A stretch of DNA of 64,000 bases from Allofournierella_A excrementavium (GTDB lineage Bacteria; Bacillota; Clostridia; Oscillospirales; Ruminococcaceae), in assembly GCA_019120375.1 (NCBI GenBank), contig DWVE01000027.1, positions 1 to 64,000 on the forward strand. Direction: 5' to 3'. Positions 14,847 through 22,051 of this stretch are shown in pieces. Made by a program: the position numbers and the translations under genes. A model generated the notes under the pieces. The model saw only the letters and a list, made by a program, of their open reading frames with translations. It searched no databases and had not been told where the DNA came from. Each line of letters opens with the position of its first letter. Position 1 is the first letter of the stretch.

Positions 14847-16241
14847 TTGAAAAAATTCTTCACCGCACTCTGCGCGGCGGCGCTGGCCGCCGCCCTCTTC
14901 GCGCCCGCGGCGCTGGCCTACCAGGGGCCGTCCGTGAGCTGTGAGGCCTACATCGTGATGGACGCCGACACCGGCCAGGTCATCATGGAAAAGAACGCCG
15001 ACGAGGTGCTCTATCCCGCCTCCATCACCAAGATCATGACCATGGCCCTGGCGCTGGAAAAGGCCCAGGGCGAACTGGACACCCAGCTCACCGTGAGCTA
15101 CGACGCGGTGCACCAGCTGGAATACGGTTCCTCCCACATCGCCCTGCAGGAGGGGGAGGTGGTGCGCCTGGAGGACGTGCTCTACGGCACCCAGCTGGAG
15201 AGCGCCAACGACGGCGCGAACGTGCTGGCCGAGTACATCGGCGGCACCATCCAGGGCGGCGTGGACGCGATGAACGCCAAGGCCGCCGAACTGGGCCTTG
15301 CCAACACCCACTACATGAACCCCCACGGCCTGCACGACGACGAGCACTACACCACCGCCCGGGACATGGCGATCATCACCCGGTGGGCCCTCACGGTGCC
15401 GGGCTTTGAGGAGATCTTCTGCCGCACCGACCCCTGGACCATGGAGGCCACCAACAAGCAGCCCCAGCAGCGGGTGTTCCACTGCACCGACTGGATGCGC
15501 ATTTCCGGCGACTACCTGCGCAGTTACGCCAGGGGTTCCAAAAACGGGTTTCACGACCAGGCCCTCACCACCTTCGTGAACTACGCCGAGCAGGGTGGCA
15601 TCCGCCTCATCTCGGTGGAGCTGAAGTGCCAGCAGCTGGAAGACAAGTTCCGGGACGCCTGCGCCATTCTGGACTACGCCTTCGAGAATTTCTCCCGGGT
15701 GGAGATCCCCGCCCCGGACGAGGCCTTCCAGGTGCCGGTGGTGGGCGGCGGCGAGGCGCTGGGCAACGCCCTGGTGCAGCCCAAAAGCGCCACCGCGCTG
15801 CTGAACAAAAACCTCTCCACCGGCGGCATCACCGTGGACTACCAGATCCCCGACCAGTACGTGCTGGGCCAGCCCTTTGCAGCCAGCGTGACCTACAGTT
15901 TGCCGGAGAACGACTATCAGCCCTCGGAGCTGGGCTCGGCCCAGCTCTCGGTGAGCGGCATCGACGAGGTGCTGGCCGCCAGCACCTATGTGCCCGCCTC
16001 CTCCCTTGAGCCGGAGAAGAACCCCGTGGGCATCGCGGTGGCCGCGGCCGCCGCGGTGATGGCGCTGGTGCTGGGCATGAGGCTGTGGCGCAAGGCGGGC
16101 AAAAAGAAGCCCGCCGCCACCGGCCCCGCCCAGTGGGAGATCATCACCCGCAAGCCTCTGCCCGCCGAGCCGCCCCCCTGGGAGAAGGAGACGGACAAGG
16201 CCTCTCCCCGCAGCCAGACCAAGCCCCCCAGCCGGGACTGA
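14847..16241 (+). CDS. D-alanyl-D-alanine carboxypeptidase (peptidase S11, DacF-like)
   Basis: 464 residues, exported, trimming stem peptides of peptidoglycan. A signal peptide (residues 1-24, ending ALA-Y) is followed by the S11 domain with S59-x-x-K62 (PASITK) and S119-A-N121 (LESAND). The third motif, normally KTG, reads K232-N-G234 (GSKNGFHD). A PBP5-like C-terminal beta domain precedes one membrane helix (about 400-420) and a basic, proline-rich cytoplasmic tail, so the enzyme is probably bitopic. TTG at 14847 is preferred: AAAGGG is nine bases upstream, versus three for the TTG at 14841. Monocistronic. Confidence 0.9.
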   Translation: MKKFFTALCAAALAAALFAPAALAYQGPSVSCEAYIVMDADTGQVIMEKNADEVLYPASITKIMTMALALEKAQGELDTQLTVSYDAVHQLEYGSSHIALQEGEVVRLEDVLYGTQLESANDGANVLAEYIGGTIQGGVDAMNAKAAELGLANTHYMNPHGLHDDEHYTTARDMAIITRWALTVPGFEEIFCRTDPWTMEATNKQPQQRVFHCTDWMRISGDYLRSYARGSKNGFHDQALTTFVNYAEQGGIRLISVELKCQQLEDKFRDACAILDYAFENFSRVEIPAPDEAFQVPVVGGGEALGNALVQPKSATALLNKNLSTGGITVDYQIPDQYVLGQPFAASVTYSLPENDYQPSELGSAQLSVSGIDEVLAASTYVPASSLEPEKNPVGIAVAAAAAVMALVLGMRLWRKAGKKKPAATGPAQWEIITRKPLPAEPPPWEKETDKASPRSQTKPPSRD

Positions 16242-16260
16242 CCTTTAACAAAACCACAGC

Positions 16261-16291
16261 GGCCCCGCCGCGGCGTTGCGCCGGCGGGGCC
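16261..16291 (+). terminator. Terminator after the D,D-carboxypeptidase gene
   Basis: GGCCCCGCCG pairs with CGGCGGGGCC and runs into CTTTTG. A second stem, GCCGCCC/GGGCGGC, followed by TTTTT lies immediately downstream (16297-16318), making a tandem terminator. Confidence 0.8.
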
Positions 16292-16326
16292 CTTTTGCCG
16301 CCCGGCGGGCGGCTTTTTGTTGCGTT

Positions 16327-16355
16327 TTGACACGGGATAGGGTAAAATATAAATT
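16327..16355 (+). promoter_or_regulatory. Candidate promoter of the surface-polysaccharide operon
   Basis: TTGACA (16327-16332), a 17-base spacer and TAAATT (16350-16355). It lies about 45 bases upstream of the first gene of a seven-gene plus-strand array. Confidence 0.65.
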
Positions 16356-16400
16356 GGTATTTTTTGTGCGGCTGCCGCCGCAGAAAGGCAAGGGACCAAG

Positions 16401-17501
16401 ATGAACATCCTGCCCAACGATCTGGGCCGTCAATACAGCCTGCACGCCGCCGAGTACGAGGCGAAAGCCCTGGAAGTGCTGCGCAGCGGCTGGTACATTC
16501 TGGGCCGCGAGGTGGAGCAGTTTGAAGCCGAGTGGGCCGAATACATCGGCGCCAAATACTGCGTGGGCCTTGCCAGCGGGCTGGACGCGCTGTGGATCAG
16601 CTTCCGTCTGCTGGGCATCGGCCGGGGCGACGAGGTCATCGTCTGCTCCAACGCCTACATCGCCTGCGTCATGGGCATCTCCATGAACGGGGCCACCCCG
16701 GTGTTCGTGGAGCCGGACCAATACGACAACATCGACGCGGAGAAGATCGAGGCCGCCATCACCCCCCGCACCAAGGCCATCCTGGCGGTGCACCTGTTCG
16801 GTCAGGCCTGCGACATGACCCGCATCATGGAGATCGCCCGCAGCTACGGCCTCAAGGTGGTGGAGGACTGCGCCCAGAGCCACGGCAACCACTGGCAGGG
16901 CCAGACGGTGGGCACCTTCGGCGACGTGGGGTGCTTCTCCTTCTACCCCACCAAGGGCTGCGGCGCGTTTGGCGACGCGGGCTGCATCGTCACCGACGAC
17001 GAGGCCCTGGCCCAGAAGTTCCGGGTCTACCGCAACTACGGCAGCGAAAAGCGCTATCACAACCAGGTGGTGGGCACCAACTCCCGCCTGGACGAGCTGC
17101 AGGCGGGCCTGCTGCGGGTGAAGCTCTCTCACCTGCCGGAATTCGACGCCGAGCGCCGTGCCATCGCCGGGCGGTATCTTGCCGAACTGCACCACCCCCT
17201 CATCCGGCTGCCCGAAGTGCGCCCCGGGGCGGACAGCACCTGGCACCAGTTCGTCATCCATGTGGAAAAGGGACGGGACGACCTGGCCGCCTATCTGAAA
17301 GAAAAGGGCATCGGCACCATCATCCACTATCCCATCCCGCCCCACCTGTCCGAGGCCTATCGGTATCTGGGCAAAAAGCGGGGGGACTACCCCATCGCCG
17401 AGCGCTACGCCGACGAGGTGCTCAGCCTGCCCATGTACAACGGCATGACCGAAGAAGAACAGACCTTTGTGATCGAGGCCATCAACGCCTGGGAGCCGTG
17501 A
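16401..17501 (+). CDS. DegT/DnrJ/EryC1 sugar aminotransferase (FdtB-like)
   Basis: 366 residues, a PLP enzyme that aminates a 3-keto (or 4-keto) nucleotide-sugar. The PLP Schiff-base lysine is K185 in FSFYPTKGCGAFGDAG, and the cofactor-stacking region is VVEDCAQSHG (D156). GSEKRYHNQVVGTNSRLDELQAG and GTIIHYPIPPHLSEAY are shared with FdtB/QdtB-type 3-aminotransferases. The next gene encodes a 3,4-ketoisomerase of the FdtA kind, supporting a dTDP-3-amino-3,6-dideoxyhexose product. AAGG-rich sequence lies upstream of the ATG. Exact sugar unproven. Confidence 0.9.
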   Translation: MNILPNDLGRQYSLHAAEYEAKALEVLRSGWYILGREVEQFEAEWAEYIGAKYCVGLASGLDALWISFRLLGIGRGDEVIVCSNAYIACVMGISMNGATPVFVEPDQYDNIDAEKIEAAITPRTKAILAVHLFGQACDMTRIMEIARSYGLKVVEDCAQSHGNHWQGQTVGTFGDVGCFSFYPTKGCGAFGDAGCIVTDDEALAQKFRVYRNYGSEKRYHNQVVGTNSRLDELQAGLLRVKLSHLPEFDAERRAIAGRYLAELHHPLIRLPEVRPGADSTWHQFVIHVEKGRDDLAAYLKEKGIGTIIHYPIPPHLSEAYRYLGKKRGDYPIAERYADEVLSLPMYNGMTEEEQTFVIEAINAWEP

Positions 17502-17502
17502 T

Positions 17503-17940
17503 ATGATGAAAAACGACAACTACGACCGGGTGAGGATGCTCTCCTTCGCGGACCTTGGCGACGAGCGGGGCAGCCTCATCGTGGTGGAGGGCGCGCATCA
17601 GGTGCCCTTTGAGATAAAGCGCGTGTTCTATATGTACGGCAGCGACGCCGACGTGGTGCGCGGCCAGCATGCCAACCGCCGCACCGAGTTCGTGCTCATC
17701 AACGTGGCGGGCCAAAGCAAGGTGCGGGTGGACGACGGCTGCGGCCGCGAGGAGGTCTTCTCGCTGGACAAGCCCAACACCGGCATCTACATCCCCCGCA
17801 TGGTGTGGAAGGACATGTACGACTTTTCGCCGGACAGCGTGCTGCTGGTTTTGGCCAGCGAGCACTACGACGGCAGCGAATACCTGCGGGACTACGAAGG
17901 CTTCAAAGCGGCCCTCGCAGAGCAGAACGAAGAGGAATAA
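17503..17940 (+). CDS. dTDP-4-keto-6-deoxyglucose 3,4-ketoisomerase, FdtA/WxcM-like cupin
   Basis: 145 residues with a single cupin domain. ERGSLIVVEGAHQVPFEIKRVFYMYG..RGQHANRRTEFVLINVAGQSKV is the FdtA/QdtA pattern: the Arg after the first acidic turn and H56 lie in the active site. The second histidine often seen (HAH) is Asn58 here, a variant found in many homologues. It makes the 3-keto sugar that the preceding aminotransferase would use. The ATG is one base after the upstream stop, with GGAG about eight bases before it; a second in-frame ATG follows directly and could also serve. Confidence 0.87.
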   Translation: MMKNDNYDRVRMLSFADLGDERGSLIVVEGAHQVPFEIKRVFYMYGSDADVVRGQHANRRTEFVLINVAGQSKVRVDDGCGREEVFSLDKPNTGIYIPRMVWKDMYDFSPDSVLLVLASEHYDGSEYLRDYEGFKAALAEQNEEE

Positions 17941-17952
17941 GGGGTAAGAAAG

Positions 17953-18519
17953 ATGGGAAAATTCAAATTCATCAAAACGGAACTGCCGGGCGTACTCATC
18001 GTGGAGCCCACCGTGTTCGGCGACGAGCGGGGCTATTTCATGGAGACCTTCCAGAAAGAGGAGTTCGCCGCCGCCGGCATCACCGACGAGTTCGTGCAGG
18101 ATAACCAGTCCCGCTCCTCCCGGGGCGTTTTGCGGGGCGTGCACTTTCAGAAAGAGCACACCCAGGGCAAGCTGGTGCGGGTGACCAAAGGCGAAGTGTT
18201 CGACGTGGCGGTGGACTGCCGGCCGAACAGTGAGACCTTCGGCAAGTGGACCGGCGTTGTTTTGAGCGAAGAGAACAAGCGCCAGTTCTATGTGCCCCAG
18301 GGCTTTGCCCACGGCTTTCTGGTGCTCAGCGACGCGGCGGAATTCTGCTACAAGTGCACCGACTACTACGACCCCTCCGCCGAAGGCGGCATCCCCTACG
18401 ACGATGCCACCGTGGGCATCCGGTGGCCGGACTGCGGGTGCGAGTATCTTCTCAGCGAGAAGGACAAGCACCACACCCCCTTCGCCAGCCAGACCTTCGA
18501 GTATTTTGAGAGGTGGTAA
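17953..18519 (+). CDS. rmlC: dTDP-4-dehydrorhamnose 3,5-epimerase
   Basis: 188 residues, the family length. RmlC epimerises dTDP-4-keto-6-deoxyglucose at C3 and C5 on the way to dTDP-L-rhamnose. FGDERGYFMETFQKEEF, QDNQSRSSRGVLRGVHFQ (H64, the catalytic base), KLVRVTKGEVFDVAVDCR, YVPQGFAHGFLVLSDAAEF (active-site Tyr region) and the substrate-closing TDYYDP are all present. It shares a substrate with the upstream ketoisomerase. RmlA, RmlB and RmlD are not in the window and must be encoded elsewhere. AAGGGG precedes the ATG by eight bases. Confidence 0.95.
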   Translation: MGKFKFIKTELPGVLIVEPTVFGDERGYFMETFQKEEFAAAGITDEFVQDNQSRSSRGVLRGVHFQKEHTQGKLVRVTKGEVFDVAVDCRPNSETFGKWTGVVLSEENKRQFYVPQGFAHGFLVLSDAAEFCYKCTDYYDPSAEGGIPYDDATVGIRWPDCGCEYLLSEKDKHHTPFASQTFEYFERW

Positions 18520-18524
18520 GCCCC

Positions 18525-19322
18525 TTGAACACGCTGAAACTGTATATCAAGGATTTTCTCCGTTACCGATACCTTCTGTATAACCTCATCAGCAGGGACT
18601 TCAAGCTGAAGTACCGCCGCAGCGTGCTGGGCGTGGCCTGGAGCGTGCTCAACCCCCTGCTCATGTGCGGCGTGATGGTGGTGGTGTTCGGCAGCCTGTT
18701 TCAGTTCCGGGGCGAGGGCATCACCAACTACCCCGTCTATCTGGTCATCGGCCAGCTGATGTTCACCTTCTTCCGCGAGTCCACCACCATGGCCATGGGC
18801 AGCGTGATGGCCAACGCCATGCTGCTGCGCAAGGTGTACATCCCGAAGTATGTGTTCCCGCTGGAAAAGACCTGCTTCGGCCTTGTGAACTATTTCTTCA
18901 GCTTCATCGCCCTCATCATCATCATGATCATCACCGGCAGCCCCCTGCACCCCACAGTGCTGCTGGCGGTCTATCCCATCCTCACCATGTTCCTGTTCAG
19001 CCTGGGGGTGGGTCTGGTGCTCTCCACCATGGCGGTGTTCTTCCGGGACGTCATCCATTTGTGGGAAGTGTTCACCACCGTGCTGATGTACTTCTCCGCC
19101 ATCTTCTACGACCCGGCCCAGTTCGGCAACATCTATCTGGAGACGCTCATCAAATTCAACCCCATCTACTGGTACATCACCGCCTTCCGCGCCGCCGTGC
19201 TGGACGGCAAGCTGCTCAGCCTGAACATGGTGGTCATCTGCGGGGCGTGCAGCCTTGCCATGCTGGCCTTTGGCCTCTTGGTATTCAAAAAGAACCAGGA
19301 CAAGTTCGTCCTGTACATGTGA
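18525..19322 (+). CDS. ABC-2 type polysaccharide export permease (Wzm-like)
   Basis: 265 residues with six predicted membrane helices. RDFKLKYRRSVLGVAWSVLNPLLMC is the diagnostic N-terminal amphipathic/first-helix region of Wzm/KpsM/TagG permeases, and FFRDVIHLWEVFTTVLMYFSAIFYDP lies in the typical position after helix 4. It forms the membrane channel for an undecaprenyl-linked glycan, driven by the next gene product. TTG at 18525 is preferred: AGAGGTGG lies eight bases upstream. The alternative GTG at 18513 overlaps that site and the rmlC stop. Confidence 0.93.
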   Translation: MNTLKLYIKDFLRYRYLLYNLISRDFKLKYRRSVLGVAWSVLNPLLMCGVMVVVFGSLFQFRGEGITNYPVYLVIGQLMFTFFRESTTMAMGSVMANAMLLRKVYIPKYVFPLEKTCFGLVNYFFSFIALIIIMIITGSPLHPTVLLAVYPILTMFLFSLGVGLVLSTMAVFFRDVIHLWEVFTTVLMYFSAIFYDPAQFGNIYLETLIKFNPIYWYITAFRAAVLDGKLLSLNMVVICGACSLAMLAFGLLVFKKNQDKFVLYM

Positions 19323-19335
19323 GGGAGGGCGAACG

Positions 19336-20079
19336 ATGGAACCCATCATCCAGGTAAACGACGTCTCCATGCGCTTCAACCTCGCCAAGGAAAAAAGCGA
19401 GAGCCTGAAGGAGTACTTTTTGCAGATCGCCCACGGCAAGCTGAAGTTCGACGAGTTCTACGCGCTGAAAAACGTCAGCCTCACCGTGCAGCCGGGCGAC
19501 TTCTACGGCCTCATCGGCCTGAACGGCAGCGGCAAATCCACCCTGCTCAAGGTCATCAGCGGCGTCTACAAGCCCACCACCGGCAACTGCGTGGTGCGGG
19601 GCACCATCGCCCCCCTCATCGAGCTGGGCGCCGGCTTTGACATGGACCTCACCGCCCGTGAGAACATCTTTTTGAACGGCGCGGTGCTGGGCTTCACCCC
19701 GAAGTACATCCGGGAGAAATTCGACGAGATCGTGGAGTTCAGCGAACTGCACGACTTTTTGGACGTGCCGCTGAAGAACTATTCCAGCGGTATGGTGGCC
19801 CGCATCGCCTTCGCCATCGCCACCATCACAAAGCCGGACATCCTCATTGCCGACGAAATTTTGAGCGTGGGCGACTTTTTGTTCCAGCAAAAGTGCGAGG
19901 ACCGCATGCAGAAGTTGATGAGCGGCGGCACCACCGTGATTCTGGTGAGCCACTCCATCGAGCAGATCGAGCGCATGTGCAACAAGGTGGCCTGGCTGGA
20001 ACACGGCCGCATCAAGATGAACGGCCCCACCGAAGAGGTGTGCGGCGCTTATAAACACACCACCCGGGACGCCGAGTGA
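19336..20079 (+). CDS. ABC-type polysaccharide export ATPase (Wzt-like, short form)
   Basis: 247 residues. Walker A GLNGSGKST, Q-loop region (IAPLIELGAGFDMDLTARENIFLNG, characteristic of Wzt/TagH), signature YSSGM, Walker B DILIADEILSVGD and the H-switch VSHS are complete. It ends soon after the nucleotide-binding domain, so the C-terminal carbohydrate-recognition domain of the long Wzt type is absent. Export may therefore not depend on a modified glycan end. The start at 19336 has GAGGGAGG upstream; the longer frame reads back into the permease gene. Confidence 0.94.
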   Translation: MEPIIQVNDVSMRFNLAKEKSESLKEYFLQIAHGKLKFDEFYALKNVSLTVQPGDFYGLIGLNGSGKSTLLKVISGVYKPTTGNCVVRGTIAPLIELGAGFDMDLTARENIFLNGAVLGFTPKYIREKFDEIVEFSELHDFLDVPLKNYSSGMVARIAFAIATITKPDILIADEILSVGDFLFQQKCEDRMQKLMSGGTTVILVSHSIEQIERMCNKVAWLEHGRIKMNGPTEEVCGAYKHTTRDAE

Positions 20080-20087
20080 GACCCCGC

Positions 20088-20117
20088 AACAGCCAGGAGG
20101 CAGGCCCCCTGGCTGTT
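20088..20117 (+). terminator. Weak intercistronic terminator hairpin
   Basis: AACAGCCAGG pairs with CCTGGCTGTT and is followed by only TTG after two T of the stem, so it may reduce rather than stop read-through into the glycosyltransferase genes. Confidence 0.4.
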
Positions 20118-20150
20118 TTGCGCGCCCGGGACAAAGGAGAGAACGACCCC

Positions 20151-22028
20151 ATGTCGGACAAAAAAGAACTGGAAGCCCCCCTGCCCGCCGACGTTGCCCG
20201 TGAAGACAGCGTGGGCGGCATGGCCCGCCGCCTTCTGGACCCCGCCCACATCAAGCAGGTGGCGGCGTGGTGCGCCCAGGTGGGCCGGGAAGAGGGCCTC
20301 GAAGCCCTCTGGCGGGAGATGGAGTTCCGCATCCGCCTTGCCCTGCACCGGGATACCTGGCGCTACCGGGCGGACCTGCCCACCCGCCGCCAGCTGAAAG
20401 CCCAGCGGGCGGAAAACCTCGCCGGGCCCACCATCAGCGTCTGCGTGCCCCTTTTCAACACCCCCGCGCCCTTTCTGCGCCAGATGATAAACAGCGTGCT
20501 GGCCCAGAGCTACCAGCGCTGGGAGCTGGTGCTGGCGGACGCCTCCGACGATGCCCATTCCGACGTGGGCCGCATCGCGCAGGGGTTTGCCCAAAAGGAC
20601 AGCCGCATCCGCTACCTGAAGCTGGAAGAAAACGGCGGCATCGCCGCCAACACCAACGCGGCGCTGGCCGCCGCCACCGGCGACTGGCTCACCCTTTTGG
20701 ACCACGACGACGTGCTCTATGCCAACGCCCTCTACCGGGTGGCCAAGGAGGCGCTGGCCGGGGCAGACTTCGTCTATTCCGATGAAATAGTCCTCTCGGC
20801 GGACCTCAAGCATCTGGTGGACTACCACTTCAAGCCGGACTTTGAGCCGGACTATCTGCGGGGCTGCAACTACATCACCCATCTGGCCGCCTTCTCCCGG
20901 GCGCTCTTTGAGCGGGCGGGCGGCGGCGAGCGCAGCGAGTACGACGGCAGCCAGGACTTTGAAATTATCCTGCGCCTCACCGAGCACGCCCAAAAGGTGA
21001 CCCACATCCCCTATGTGCTCTACATCTGGCGCAGCCATTCCGGCAGCACCGCCAGCGGCATGGAGGCAAAACCCTACGCCCTGGCAGCGGGGGAGAAGGC
21101 CATCGACGACCACCTGAAACGGGTGGGCCTGGAAGGAACGGCGAAGCGCATCGAGGGCTGCCCCGGCGCTTACCGGGTGAAGTACGCCCTCACCGGCACG
21201 CCCCTCATCAGCGTGCTCATCCCGAACAAGGACCACATCGAGGACCTGGACCGCTGCCTTGCCAGCCTCTGCGCCAAGGCGGGCTACGAGAGCTTTGAGG
21301 TCATCGTGGCGGAGAACAACTCCGCCGACCCCGCCACATTTGAATATTACGAGGCGGCAAAGAAGAAGTACCCCCGGCTGCAGGTGGTCACCTATGAGGG
21401 CGGTTTCAACTTCTCGGCGGTGAACAACTTCGCCCGCCGGTTTGCCAAGGGCGAGCAGCTGCTGCTTTTGAACAACGACATCGAACTGCTCAGCGAGGGC
21501 TTTCTGGCCGAGATGCTCATGTTCAGCCAGCGGCCGGACGTGGGCTGCGTGGGCGCGAAGCTCTACTACCCCGACGACCGCATCCAGCACGCGGGAGTGT
21601 TCCTTGGCATCGGCGGCACCGCCGGCCACAGCCACAAGAGCCACCCCCGGGCCTCGGCGGGCGACCTTTACCGGCTGGCCACCCCTCAGAACCTGCTGGC
21701 GGTCACCGGCGCCTGCCTGATGGTCAAGGCCGCCCTCTACGACGAAATGGGCGGGCTGGACGAGGAGAACTTCGCCGTGGCCTACAACGACATCGACCTG
21801 TGCCTGAAGCTTTGGAAAAAGGGCCTGACCAACGTGTTCACCCCCCACGCCGAAGCCTATCACTACGAGAGCAAGAGCCGCGGGCTGGACACCCTGAGCG
21901 AGAACGCCCGCCGCTACGAGGGGGAGAAGGCCCGGTTCATCGCCAAATACGGCGACATGATCGCCGCCGGCGACCCCTACTACAACCGCCACTTCAACCT
22001 GCTTTTTGAAAACTACGGCCTGAAATAA
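20151..22028 (+). CDS. Double-domain glycosyltransferase family 2 protein
   Basis: 625 residues with an N-terminal helical section (about 1-90) and two GT2 domains. Domain 1 begins ISVCVPLFNTPAPFLRQMINSVLAQSY with ADASDD and the metal site LLDHDDVLY; domain 2 begins ISVLIPNKDHIEDLDRCLASLC with AENNSADP and LLLNNDIELL. This arrangement is shared by rhamnan/O-antigen polymer synthases that add two different linkages. In this context it should extend the glycan exported by the Wzm/Wzt pair. AAAGGAG precedes the ATG by about ten bases. The next gene is a paralogue. Confidence 0.92.
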   Translation: MSDKKELEAPLPADVAREDSVGGMARRLLDPAHIKQVAAWCAQVGREEGLEALWREMEFRIRLALHRDTWRYRADLPTRRQLKAQRAENLAGPTISVCVPLFNTPAPFLRQMINSVLAQSYQRWELVLADASDDAHSDVGRIAQGFAQKDSRIRYLKLEENGGIAANTNAALAAATGDWLTLLDHDDVLYANALYRVAKEALAGADFVYSDEIVLSADLKHLVDYHFKPDFEPDYLRGCNYITHLAAFSRALFERAGGGERSEYDGSQDFEIILRLTEHAQKVTHIPYVLYIWRSHSGSTASGMEAKPYALAAGEKAIDDHLKRVGLEGTAKRIEGCPGAYRVKYALTGTPLISVLIPNKDHIEDLDRCLASLCAKAGYESFEVIVAENNSADPATFEYYEAAKKKYPRLQVVTYEGGFNFSAVNNFARRFAKGEQLLLLNNDIELLSEGFLAEMLMFSQRPDVGCVGAKLYYPDDRIQHAGVFLGIGGTAGHSHKSHPRASAGDLYRLATPQNLLAVTGACLMVKAALYDEMGGLDEENFAVAYNDIDLCLKLWKKGLTNVFTPHAEAYHYESKSRGLDTLSENARRYEGEKARFIAKYGDMIAAGDPYYNRHFNLLFENYGLK

Positions 22029-22051
22029 GGGCCTTTTGGGGGCGACAAGCC

